This document shows positions 50,255 to 58,106 of a stretch of 64,000 nucleotides of DNA, piece by piece (within the stretch, counting starts at the first letter, position 1; every line of letters begins with the position of its first letter). The stretch is taken from positions 79,853 through 143,852 of the forward strand of contig CAYWKU010000008.1 of the NCBI GenBank assembly GCA_964459325.1, given 5' to 3'. The DNA comes from CAYWKU01 sp964459325 (GTDB lineage Bacteria; RBG-13-61-14; CAYWKU01). The notes under the pieces are model-generated. The model searched no databases, was not told the origin of the DNA, and saw only the letters and a list, made by a program, of their open reading frames with translations. Made by a program: the position numbers and the translations under genes.

Positions 50255-51121
50255 TCACTCTTTTTTCAGCCACTCCGGCTTTTCTTCGCCCCATCTTTCA
50301 CGACTACGGCGGGCGCGTTTTCGCACCCCGCTCCATGCGGATTCTTCATGCGCCAGGAAAGATTCCTTCCAGCGCCCGACCATGTCCGCGTAAAGCTCGT
50401 AAGGTACCGTGAATGTAATCTCGTCGGTGCGGAAAAACTTCCGGCAGGAAGGGTCCCACGCTCCCAGCGTGGCTTTTTTTTCGCCGCGTTCGAGGTACTT
50501 CAGCGGCCACGCCACGGCGTTGTAGCAACCGGCGCCCCAGGGGGACCTCACTGCCTCCATATCGTTGGTTACAAAGCTTGCAAGCTGATGAAGCCCCGCC
50601 ACAGACTCGGGCCTGTCGAAAAACACCACCAACTCGGGGACCTCCCCTTCCGCAAACATGCTGACGGGTTTCCATACCAGGTAAGGCTTCGGGGCCGGGC
50701 GAGGGTCCACCGTGTCGAAAAACTCCCGGGTCTGTTCCGGCGAGTCCACGTAATGCTCACCTTCCATTTGGCCCGGAATCCCGGTGGACACGTAATGTAC
50801 GATAACATCCAGTTGCGGCTTGACGTAACCCATGGCAAAGGCTCCGCCCAGGCAGCCGAAGCGGTTTTTATCGAAGCATGCCACGGCCTTCCTCTTCCGT
50901 GCCATCCATATCTTCTGGAAAATGCAGGAGAAATTTCCGAAAAGTTGCCGGAAATCGATTTCGCCGCGCTGCTCCTTCTCGTATGAAGGCGTTTCCATCT
51001 CCTTCGGCGTAAGGCAGCCTTCCGGCGCGGCCTCCGAGTAATAAACCCCCATCGGCTCGCCGGTCAGGCACAATATGTCGAAAAGCTCCGCCGCTTCTTC
51101 GTAAGTTACCGGCTCCGGCAT
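50255..51121 (-). CDS. DUF169 domain protein
   Basis: From the ATG at 51121 the protein is about 288 residues; GGAGG precedes it by 9 bases, so the longer reading is unlikely. Segments GEPMGVYYSEAAPEGC, FGCLGGAFAMGYVKPQ, KPVSMFAEGEVPELVVFF, and GAGCYNAVAWPLKYLERGEKKATLGAWDPSCRKF match DUF169, a family of soluble proteins of unknown function often near uptake or redox genes in anaerobes. Several Cys occur in GCLGG and GAGCYN, a metal or flavin site being conceivable. A family A repeat lies just upstream. Confidence 0.85.
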   Translation of the reverse strand: MPEPVTYEEAAELFDILCLTGEPMGVYYSEAAPEGCLTPKEMETPSYEKEQRGEIDFRQLFGNFSCIFQKIWMARKRKAVACFDKNRFGCLGGAFAMGYVKPQLDVIVHYVSTGIPGQMEGEHYVDSPEQTREFFDTVDPRPAPKPYLVWKPVSMFAEGEVPELVVFFDRPESVAGLHQLASFVTNDMEAVRSPWGAGCYNAVAWPLKYLERGEKKATLGAWDPSCRKFFRTDEITFTVPYELYADMVGRWKESFLAHEESAWSGVRKRARRSRERWGEEKPEWLKKE

Positions 51122-51153
51122 GGTTAAGCCTCCATTATTTCGGCAGTTATGCC

Positions 51154-51178
51154 GGACAAGAAGCTTAAGCCCCTTGTC
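51154..51178. repeat. hairpin repeat family A, intergenic copy (variant)
   Basis: GGACAAGAAGCTTAAG is followed by CCCCTTGTC; the left arm differs by two bases from the copy at 8205, weakening the hairpin. It is again preceded by TGCCG. It lies between the DUF169 start and the end of the next lipoprotein gene. Confidence 0.8.
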
Positions 51179-51182
51179 TGAA

Positions 51183-52523
51183 TTATTCCGGCGATATGGC
51201 CACATCCATGGGAGCGACGAAAAGCTCGCTCCAGTACTCGCAGGTCAGCTTGTCTCCTATTGGCTCGTACCTGAGTATCGCTCCGCTGCCGGCGCCGCAT
51301 TGAGCAGCCCTGTCGGCTATGAGATAGTATGGGTCGCCGCTGTCATCGGTCAGCCGGATGAAGCCGGAAGGCTTCCGGAAGGGGGCGCCGCTTTTCAGTA
51401 CGGTGGCCGCGCTGGCTGCTGCGAGACCCGGGTCAACGGTAAACATCCGACCGGGAGTTACATTATTGCCGCTATCGGTCATTGTCAGGGTTCCATCGGG
51501 GTTTTCCTCAACATGCCAAGGCGTAATAAAGCCGCTCGAAGATGCGGCGACATTCAGGTTTGCACCGTCATAATCAAACAAGCAGCCCCGGGTCTGGTTA
51601 TCCCGCAGCTTACCGGATAACGGTTCGGCGTCGGAGTCCACTATCCATAGACCTCCGCCGGATTTTTGAGTAACTCCAATCGGGGACACCATCGGCCATT
51701 CGCTCACTACGGTACTTACAATACCCCCTTTCACTGAAAATATTGCTCCCGGGGGGTTATCCAAATCAAAACCTTTCGGGTTGGCGTTGAAATCGGCTAC
51801 ATAAATGGTGTTTGCAGGACTTAAGTCCATTCCCACCGGCGCTTCGAATTTTTCGCTTATCGCCACCGGTTCCACATAGTCTTTTCTGTCTCCCCACACC
51901 TCGAAGACAGCGCCGGTACCGGGGCCACCTTCATCATCCTTGTATGCGCTCAAGTCGGTCACACCGATTTTACTGCTTCCTCCTACCTTCATGGACATCG
52001 GGTTCGCAAATTTTTCGCTTGCGGCCAGCGTGCACACGGTACCGGACAGCGGATTTATGCGAAATACGGCTCCCGGATTATCACCGAACCCATAGGGGTC
52101 GGCGTCGGCGTCGACGACAAGAACACTCATCCTGTACGGCAAAGCCAGGTCGATATTGATTTCCGTCTCGTCGCTGGACACGTTTCCGCCGCTGTCCTCT
52201 GCAATAGCCTTAATTGTATAGGTCCCGTCGGGAGGCAGGTCGGAAGCGAAGATGACTACGGCGTAAGGGGAAGTATCAAAAATCGCCTTCACCTGGTCGT
52301 TAAGGGTAATATAAACCTTCCTTACCGATAAAGAGCTTTTAACCTCGACGTTTATAACCAGGTCGCCTGAAATTCTTTTGCACGGGGATGGTCGAACCAG
52401 GTTCACCTCGAGCTTTCCACCGGACGTCCATCCGTCGCTTTCCGTACCGGTAGTGTTCTCATCCCCCCCGCAGCCTGTCATAATAATGAAGATGCACGCC
52501 CAAAGCAGAGTTCTGCTGCGCAT
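51183..52523 (-). CDS. lipoprotein with Ig-like and propeller-like repeats
   Basis: The 446-residue protein has a lipoprotein signal (LLWACIFIIMTGCGG, Cys near 18). An Ig-like domain follows (PDGTYTIKAIAEDSGGNVSSDETEI). The rest repeats a blade-like unit: ADPYGFGDNPGAVFRI, DDEGGPGTGAVFEV, NPKGFDLDNPPGAIFSV and DSDAEPLSG, each with a D/N, a P-G-A-[VI]-F core and variable loops. The pattern resembles NHL or SMP-30-type propellers, and the D-rich loops may bind calcium. A surface or periplasmic location is inferred. No enzymatic motif is visible. Confidence 0.78.
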   Translation of the reverse strand: MRSRTLLWACIFIIMTGCGGDENTTGTESDGWTSGGKLEVNLVRPSPCKRISGDLVINVEVKSSLSVRKVYITLNDQVKAIFDTSPYAVVIFASDLPPDGTYTIKAIAEDSGGNVSSDETEINIDLALPYRMSVLVVDADADPYGFGDNPGAVFRINPLSGTVCTLAASEKFANPMSMKVGGSSKIGVTDLSAYKDDEGGPGTGAVFEVWGDRKDYVEPVAISEKFEAPVGMDLSPANTIYVADFNANPKGFDLDNPPGAIFSVKGGIVSTVVSEWPMVSPIGVTQKSGGGLWIVDSDAEPLSGKLRDNQTRGCLFDYDGANLNVAASSSGFITPWHVEENPDGTLTMTDSGNNVTPGRMFTVDPGLAAASAATVLKSGAPFRKPSGFIRLTDDSGDPYYLIADRAAQCGAGSGAILRYEPIGDKLTCEYWSELFVAPMDVAISPE

Positions 52524-52593
52524 GGTGTCCTCCTTGCTTACGAATTAATGTAGATTTTATGGATGTTTTTTTCAAGTCTCTTTGGAGGGGTGA

Positions 52594-53520
52594 TTATGAT
52601 AGAAATTCCGCGTCGTCAACCGCTTCTTTTAAAGCCCGGGCCTCAGTTTTGTGTAAGTCGGCCAGTTTTTTCGCCTCTCCCTCGGCATCTTCACCCTTAT
52701 ACAGAACCCTTTTGAAAACCGTATTTTTCCAATTGGCGAGCTCAGCCGCCCAAGCCTTGTCCACAATTGCCGTATCCGCACCTTCCCCGGTCAGCTCCTT
52801 CAATCCTTCATCCTTTGCCGAAGTAAGCCTCACTGAGGCATAAGCCAACAAGGGCCACACCGCCCCCAACAGCGACGCTTCGGGGTCAAGAAGGTCCAAC
52901 GTGTTGAGAACCTTCTCCCCCTGCTCGAAGGATTCCCCGGCGGAAGAGGCGGCACGGTTCCAGGTCTCCCCCCGCCGGTATTTTTCCACCGGCTCCGACG
53001 AACCCCTCGGGAAATAGCACAGCGACCGCGTATCCGGCTCGATTTCGGGCAGGGTGACATCTTTACTTACCATGAGCATGGGAGTCAAGGACTTGGCGTT
53101 GGATGGAAGCGTAGTCTCGGCGTCCGCTTCACCGGAGTCCACGATAAGCCCGTGAACGGAATCCAGTTTTTCCTCCACCCGGTGATATATGTCGTAATAG
53201 TCAAGGGAAATAATTGCAACGGAGCAACCGGAACGATTCAACATGCTCGCCAGATGCTTTTCATCGTTATACCAGAAAATCGGCACATAACAGCCACCGG
53301 CCAATTGCACGGCAAAGAAAGTGATTACCAGCTCCGGTGATGATTTTATCCATACGCCGACGCCGCCACCCGGCTGCAGGCCCAGTCCGACCAGGCCGGT
53401 GGCCAGGCAATGCGCCTGGGAGAAAATAATGTTGGGCGAAAAATTGCGTTCATCTCCGGATAGATATACGCCATCGGGCGACATCGAAGACCAACGGGAA
53501 AAGAAATTACTCAAATCCAT
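52594..53520 (-). CDS. truncated, degenerate AMP-dependent acyl-CoA synthetase-like protein
   Basis: The protein has about 308 residues, little more than half the length of a normal AMP-forming synthetase. The N-terminal half is clearly related (LATGLVGLGLQPGGGVGVWIKSSPELVITFFAVQLAGGCYVPIF). At the place of the AMP-binding loop YTSGTTGxPKG it reads YFPRGSSEPVEK (about 172-183), with the key glycines and Lys context disrupted. The rest, rich in A and E, shows no later adenylation motifs. The C-terminal domain is absent, so activity is doubtful. The ATG at 53520 is preferred over a TTG three codons earlier for spacing from GGGAG. Confidence 0.75.
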   Translation of the reverse strand: MDLSNFFSRWSSMSPDGVYLSGDERNFSPNIIFSQAHCLATGLVGLGLQPGGGVGVWIKSSPELVITFFAVQLAGGCYVPIFWYNDEKHLASMLNRSGCSVAIISLDYYDIYHRVEEKLDSVHGLIVDSGEADAETTLPSNAKSLTPMLMVSKDVTLPEIEPDTRSLCYFPRGSSEPVEKYRRGETWNRAASSAGESFEQGEKVLNTLDLLDPEASLLGAVWPLLAYASVRLTSAKDEGLKELTGEGADTAIVDKAWAAELANWKNTVFKRVLYKGEDAEGEAKKLADLHKTEARALKEAVDDAEFLS

Positions 53521-53625
53521 TTCCGCCAACTCCCTTTCCGGCTGACTATAAAAGTCTAACGCCCGTCTTCATTCGCCTGGTCCCGCGGCTTTTAGCCGTC
53601 ACATTTCCGGGTCGGTTAAAGTCTT

Positions 53626-54777
53626 CTATGCGCGGTTGTCCCCCAACGCCTCCAGGAAATCGTCTATCTCCCCGAAAGTGTTGTAAAAGTGAGGAGAAAC
53701 CCTCAAAATACCGCTCCTCGATGTGATGATAATACCCTTCTTTTCCAGCCTTTTCATCACGGCGGCGGAGTCTTCTTTGCCCTTGAAAGACACTATCCCG
53801 GACTTTTCGCCCTCTTCCTTCCGGGGACTTACCAACTCCCACCCTCTTTTTGAAAGCCCCCTGGCCAGCCTGTCGGTGAGGCCGAGTATCTTGCGGGAGA
53901 TATTTTCCACCCCTATTTCCTCTATCATTGAGATGCTTTCACCCATGGCAAAAATGCCCATCAGGTTCATGCTGCCGGGCTCGAACCGGGAAGCGTCCTC
54001 CTTCAGGTCGAAATGGTACGGTAAAAATCGCGTGGGATTTTTTACGCTCTTCCACCCGGCAAAGGCCACATTCAGCCGGTCTATAAATCCCTCCGAAGCA
54101 TACATTATACCTATACCCTCCGGACCCAGCAGCCACTTGTGACTGTCCGCCGAAAGGAAATCTATCCGGGATTCTTTCACGTCCACACCAAAAGCACCCA
54201 GGCTTTGTATGGCGTCCACGTGGAAAAGTATACCTTCGCTGGAACAAATGGAGCCTATCTTATCCAGGTCATTCCGGAACCCCGTGAGAAACTCTACGCT
54301 GGATACGCTCAGCAGCTTGGTGTGATTATCGATTTTTCGCAATATATCGAGAGGATATATCCTGCCCTTTTTATCCGGCACAAACCTGAGCTCCACATCC
54401 CTGCTCACCAGGTTCATCCACGGATAAACGTTGGCGGGAAATTCGTCCTTCAGGGTGATTACATTTTCTCCCCGGTACCACTCCAAACCCTGAGCCACTA
54501 TATTTATCCCGGTGGAAGTGTTGGGAATGAAAGCTATTTCAGCGGGCTTGGCGCCTATAAGATTCGCCGCCGATTCCCTGACTTTCTCAACCTTTTCGTT
54601 CCACACCCTGTGCCGTTCGGAACCCAGTCGTTGACTTTCCTCGAAAAAACGCTCTACGGCTCCCTTTGCCCTCGAATTCAAGGGCGACACCGCCGCATGG
54701 TCAAGAAAGATATATTTATCTGTTATGGGAAACTCTTTCCTGTATTTATCAAGAGGTTTGTCCGTTGCGGTCTCCAC
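53626..54777 (-). CDS. class V aminotransferase (cysteine desulfurase/epimerase-like)
   Basis: The 383-residue PLP enzyme has FLDHAAVSPLN, AFIPNTSTGINIVAQGL, FHVDAIQSLGAFGVDV, and the Schiff-base Lys in FLSADSHKWLLGPEGIGIMY. It belongs to the isopenicillin N epimerase-like branch of class V enzymes, which includes desulfurases and lyases; the substrate is uncertain. A cysteine in the desulfurase catalytic loop is not evident. The start is GTG without a strong ribosome-binding site. Confidence 0.9.
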   Translation of the reverse strand: METATDKPLDKYRKEFPITDKYIFLDHAAVSPLNSRAKGAVERFFEESQRLGSERHRVWNEKVEKVRESAANLIGAKPAEIAFIPNTSTGINIVAQGLEWYRGENVITLKDEFPANVYPWMNLVSRDVELRFVPDKKGRIYPLDILRKIDNHTKLLSVSSVEFLTGFRNDLDKIGSICSSEGILFHVDAIQSLGAFGVDVKESRIDFLSADSHKWLLGPEGIGIMYASEGFIDRLNVAFAGWKSVKNPTRFLPYHFDLKEDASRFEPGSMNLMGIFAMGESISMIEEIGVENISRKILGLTDRLARGLSKRGWELVSPRKEEGEKSGIVSFKGKEDSAAVMKRLEKKGIIITSRSGILRVSPHFYNTFGEIDDFLEALGDNRA

Positions 54778-54816
54778 TTGCCGTCAGCTTCCTCCTATTC
54801 AAAATTCGGAGCGGAT

Positions 54817-54878
54817 AAAAACTGCGCCGGGGAACGGTCGGCCATGACCCAAACCGCTCACCCCGGCGCACTGTTTTT
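54817..54878. terminator. bidirectional terminator hairpin
   Basis: TGCGCCGGGG (54823-54832) pairs perfectly with CCCCGGCGCA (54861-54870), separated by 28 bases. A T-run follows on each strand (CTGTTTTTAT on the plus side, GTTTTTATC on the minus side). It ends the small lipoprotein transcript on the minus strand. Confidence 0.75.
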
Positions 54879-54879
54879 A

Positions 54880-55176
54880 TTATTCGCTTTTCTTTTCTCC
54901 CTTTAAACCGGCCTCCAGGTCGTCAATCTTGTTATTCAGTCTCCTGAGTTGGCCTTCCAGAGAAATAAGCGAATCGCTGGTGGCTTCACTTTCTCTGAAC
55001 AGTTTCACCAGGATGACGAAAATGGGAATCACCACCAGAAGAATGGTGAAGATGTACCCGGGACCTGAAGAACTTACCACTTTCGCAGCTTCGGCTGCCT
55101 CGGCGGCTCCACCGCCGCCACACCCCGCCAACAGAGCGGTTACAGCCGCGAACAAGCCCAGTTGCAGCTTCCTCAT
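54880..55176 (-). CDS. small lipoprotein with membrane helix and coiled coil
   Basis: The 98-residue protein has a lipoprotein-type signal (LFAAVTALLAGCGGGG, Cys at 19), an Ala-rich stretch, a second hydrophobic helix (YIFTILLVVIPIFVILVKLF) and a short coiled coil (DSLISLEGQLRRLNNKIDDLEAGLKGE). No family is recognised. It may tether a partner at the inner membrane. GGAGG lies 9 bases before the ATG, and it is followed by a strong terminator. The Ppx gene lies just upstream on the same strand. Confidence 0.75.
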   Translation of the reverse strand: MRKLQLGLFAAVTALLAGCGGGGAAEAAEAAKVVSSSGPGYIFTILLVVIPIFVILVKLFRESEATSDSLISLEGQLRRLNNKIDDLEAGLKGEKKSE

Positions 55177-55200
55177 GCCTCTTTCACCTCCTTTCGTAAT

Positions 55201-56130
55201 TTACGAGGCGCCGGCCATAGCCAGGCCTTCCAACAAACCCGAATCACTTACCATCATTTCCTCGATATCGAAAAGCTCCATTGCCACCCGCGTAATCATG
55301 CCGCCGGGGATTATTACGTCCTCCCGCCCCCCCGCCAGCGGAAATATCTTCGCACGCTCTTCAAAAGTCATAGTGGACAGCCACCGCTCCAACTCCCCCA
55401 CCCTATTCCGGTTAATAGCGTGGTTCTGAACGGCGGCTTCATCGTATTCATCCTGCCCGAGGTCAATAACCGCCAGCGAAGTGGCGGTGCCTCCGGTACC
55501 CACCAATACCCCCGGACGTGCGTGCTTGCCGAACTTATCGACAGCCTTTTCCAGCGACGCCGCAATTTCCTTTTCACATTCAGCCAAAGCTTCAGCCGCC
55601 GGAGGGTCTCCTTTGCCGAGCACCCGCTCGGACAAATCCACCACTCCGAGCTCCAAGCTTATCCAATCCAGCGGCTCAACTCCGTCGGCAAGCGCCAACT
55701 CGGTGCTTCCTCCGCCGACATCCAGCGTAACCGCAAGCCCCTGTAACGGGGAAGTATAAGCCATGATTCCCCTCAGTGCCAGTCGAGCTTCCTTCTCGGG
55801 AGTAAGAACATCCACTTCCGCGCCCAGAATCCGGGCAGCCCTGTCCAGAAAATCCGGGCCGTTGGAAGCACGCCTGACAATCTCGGTCGCCGCGGCCACC
55901 ACAGAATCGGCTTTTTCTTCGGCGATAATCTGAGAAAAAAATTCAAGAGCCTTTTCCGCTCTTTCCAATGCCGGCTCGGAAATCCTGCCGCCGGTGCGGT
56001 CAAATCCGCCACCGAGCCGTGTTATTACCTGCTCTTTTCTTACCGGTAAGGGCCTCGAATTAACATCCATCCGGGCCACCAGCAACCGAAAGGTGTTGGT
56101 GCCCAAGTCCATTGCCGCCACTTTGGTCAA
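55201..56130 (-). CDS. ppx: exopolyphosphatase / guanosine pentaphosphatase-like (Ppx/GppA)
   Basis: The 309-residue protein has the ASKHA phosphate loops of Ppx/GppA: MDLGTNTFRLLVAR, VTLDVGGGSTELALADG and GTGGTATSLAVI. It is the N-terminal two-domain core, as in short Ppx forms; the HD-like C-terminal part of GppA is absent. It degrades polyphosphate or pppGpp, linking phosphate store and stringent control. The start is TTG. The cyclic-nucleotide-binding gene lies immediately upstream on the same strand with 4 bases between. Confidence 0.92.
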   Translation of the reverse strand: MTKVAAMDLGTNTFRLLVARMDVNSRPLPVRKEQVITRLGGGFDRTGGRISEPALERAEKALEFFSQIIAEEKADSVVAAATEIVRRASNGPDFLDRAARILGAEVDVLTPEKEARLALRGIMAYTSPLQGLAVTLDVGGGSTELALADGVEPLDWISLELGVVDLSERVLGKGDPPAAEALAECEKEIAASLEKAVDKFGKHARPGVLVGTGGTATSLAVIDLGQDEYDEAAVQNHAINRNRVGELERWLSTMTFEERAKIFPLAGGREDVIIPGGMITRVAMELFDIEEMMVSDSGLLEGLAMAGAS

Positions 56131-56134
56131 TTTA

Positions 56135-56602
56135 TCAAGAAGACTCGGAGGCCTGCGTCAGTATTTTGCTGTATTTTTCAGCGTTTCCCCTTATCCTTTT
56201 GCTGAAATCTCCGACCATGCCCCACATTATCTTCAAGCAAACATCCGGTTTGGACTTTCCGAGCTCGAGAAAATCCTTCCTTTTGAGAGTGAGCACCCTG
56301 GTTTCGGCTGTGCTGACGGCGCTCGCCGCCCTGGGGCCGCCGTCCAGGACGGCCATTTCTCCGAAATGCTCCCCCGTTCCCAGAACTGTCAAAACCTGCT
56401 CCTCGCCTTCCGCTATCATCTTGCTGATTTTTATGTTGCCCTCTTCAATAATGTACATGCTTTCGCCCAGCATACCTTCCAGATAAAGCGTAGTTCCGGG
56501 GGGCAGATTTTTCTCCTGGATTATCCCCTCCAGCTCGGCCAGCTCATTGTCACCGAGTTCCCCGAAGTATTTACTGGATTTTAATACATCACGCTTGGCC
56601 AC
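56135..56602 (-). CDS. stand-alone cyclic nucleotide-binding domain protein
   Basis: The 155-residue protein is a single cNMP-binding fold: LPPGTTLYLEGMLGESMYIIEEGNIKI, then GEHFGEMAVLDGGPRAASAVS, and a following TRVLTLKRKDFLEL. The phosphate-binding cassette FGEMAVLDGGPRAAS is close to consensus (RSAS replaced by RAAS). It lacks a DNA-binding domain, so it is not a CRP factor; a scaffold or regulator of a partner is inferred. It starts at GTG and is followed by ppx. Confidence 0.88.
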   Translation of the reverse strand: MAKRDVLKSSKYFGELGDNELAELEGIIQEKNLPPGTTLYLEGMLGESMYIIEEGNIKISKMIAEGEEQVLTVLGTGEHFGEMAVLDGGPRAASAVSTAETRVLTLKRKDFLELGKSKPDVCLKIMWGMVGDFSKRIRGNAEKYSKILTQASESS

Positions 56603-56610
56603 GGCTCACC

Positions 56611-57123
56611 TCACATGTAGGTTTGGGCGAGTCGGACGTAATTTTCGACGCCCTCCTCAAACCATTTCAACTCATCTTCGGTCACCTGCCTCTTGGGTTT
56701 GGCCGGCGACCCCACCGCCAATGTTTTCGGCGGTATTTTCGTTCCGGGGCTTACCACGCTGCCCGCCGCTATAATTGATTGCTCCCCGACTTCGCTGTTA
56801 TCCAAAAGTACCGTACCCATTCCTATAACGCATCCGTCTCCCACGGTACATGCGTGCAGCACCGCTCCGTGCCCCACCGTCACCTCGGAGCCTACCACAA
56901 GAGGATACAAGCGGCGGGTGCAATGACAAGCGGCGCAGTCCTGGATGCTTGTGCGGCTCCCTATTCTTATGTAGTTAACGTCGCCCCGCACCACCGCGTT
57001 GAACCACACGCTGGAGTAGTCCCCTATCTGTACGTCGCCTATAACATACGCCCCGTCGGCGATGAATACCTTTTCGCCCACCCGGGGAGTAATTCCGTTC
57101 CAGGTTATTATGCCGCTACCCAT
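56611..57123 (-). CDS. gamma carbonic anhydrase-like hexapeptide-repeat protein
   Basis: From the ATG at 57123 the protein is about 170 residues. A left-handed beta-helix is formed by repeats (VFIADGAYVIGDVQIGDYSSVWFNAVVRGDVNYIRIGSRTSIQD). The zinc His pattern is in CAACHCTRR and GHGAVLHACTVGDGCVIGMG. Such proteins may hydrate CO2 or act as acetyltransferase-like factors; the Cys in the first ligand segment is unusual. The start overlaps the end of cdsA by 16 bases. The longer reading at 57156 would add 11 residues. Confidence 0.88.
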   Translation of the reverse strand: MGSGIITWNGITPRVGEKVFIADGAYVIGDVQIGDYSSVWFNAVVRGDVNYIRIGSRTSIQDCAACHCTRRLYPLVVGSEVTVGHGAVLHACTVGDGCVIGMGTVLLDNSEVGEQSIIAAGSVVSPGTKIPPKTLAVGSPAKPKRQVTEDELKWFEEGVENYVRLAQTYM

Positions 57124-57938
57124 ATCGCGAAGTAGTAAGTAGCCGGAACCGCCCACAAAAGGGCATCCAGCCTGTCCATCAATCCTCCATGGCCGGGAAT
57201 TACGTTACCCGAATCCTTGACTCCGGCATCGCGCTTCATCATGGACTCCACCAGGTCGCCTATCACCCCGGCTATGGTTATCAGGCCGCCCAGCAATATC
57301 GCCAGGCCCCATCCGAAGGGGACTTCCATGAAAATGCCCGCAATCAGCTTAATTACGCAAACCGTAATTATACCGGAGGCAATGCCACCGAGCGTGCCTT
57401 CCACCGTCTTGCCGGGGCTGACACCCGGTATGAGCTTCCTTCTCCCGTAAGCCCGTCCCACGAAATAAGCTCCCGTGTCGCAAAGCATGCTGGCCGCCAG
57501 CGCAATAAGCATAAAAAAAATCCCTTCGGCGTCCGTTTCCAGGTAGTTCCTTATTAACACCGCGTGGGACAAGAAGCCTCCGACGTAAATCAACCCGAAT
57601 ACCCCGACGGCCATGTTGGCGATTGAACCGGATGGATTCTGCCTTCGGACTTCCAGGGCGGCCATCGCCAGCACCGCCAGCGCGGCGATGCCCAGCCCTA
57701 TCATGGGCCAACCCAGACCCAGTCCCAGACAAAGTACCACGCTCGCCGCCACTCCGGCAACCGTTTGAGGCTTATAGCCACGGGCAAGGCCCATTTTGTA
57801 GTATTCATAGGCGCCGATGCCCGCCGCTATCGCAATCAGCACCCCCCATGCAAAACCACCTATTATCAGCAGGATAAGGGGTACGGGAATGAAAATAACG
57901 GCGCTCAGCACGCGGGTTTGGGTGTTTGTCATCGGCAA
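57108..57938 (-). CDS. cdsA: phosphatidate cytidylyltransferase
   Basis: The 276-residue integral membrane enzyme carries about eight hydrophobic segments and the C-terminal CdsA signature SMMKRDAGVKDSGNVIPGHGGLMDRLD. It makes CDP-diacylglycerol from phosphatidic acid and CTP for phospholipid synthesis. Neighbouring genes uppS, dxr and rseP, often next to cdsA, are not here; instead it is coupled to a carbonic anhydrase-like gene. The start is TTG with an ATG two codons later. Confidence 0.95.
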   Translation of the reverse strand: MPMTNTQTRVLSAVIFIPVPLILLIIGGFAWGVLIAIAAGIGAYEYYKMGLARGYKPQTVAGVAASVVLCLGLGLGWPMIGLGIAALAVLAMAALEVRRQNPSGSIANMAVGVFGLIYVGGFLSHAVLIRNYLETDAEGIFFMLIALAASMLCDTGAYFVGRAYGRRKLIPGVSPGKTVEGTLGGIASGIITVCVIKLIAGIFMEVPFGWGLAILLGGLITIAGVIGDLVESMMKRDAGVKDSGNVIPGHGGLMDRLDALLWAVPATYYFAIWVAA

Positions 57939-58049
57939 CCGATAGTAAACCCAAATGCCCGTTTTGTAAAGCTAATGAGGGCTTTCAAGATAATTTACGT
58001 ACGGCAGCCCCGGCAATCCTCCGTCGGACAATCCCGCCATTTGTGAATG

Positions 58050-58100
58050 CGCGACAAGAGTGCCTCGCCCGTAAGGCTACAGCCGGGGGTCGCGCCTACC
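58050..58100. repeat. hairpin repeat family C, long variant
   Basis: CGCGAC-AAGAGTGCC and later GGGGGTCGCG-CCTACC enclose a stem of which the ends CGCGAC (58050-58055) and GTCGCG (58089-58094) are complementary. The AAGAGTGCC loop and the CCTACC end resemble family C units at 7250 and 27480. It lies between cdsA and rnr with no gene. Confidence 0.6.
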
Positions 58101-58106
58101 GTTAAG

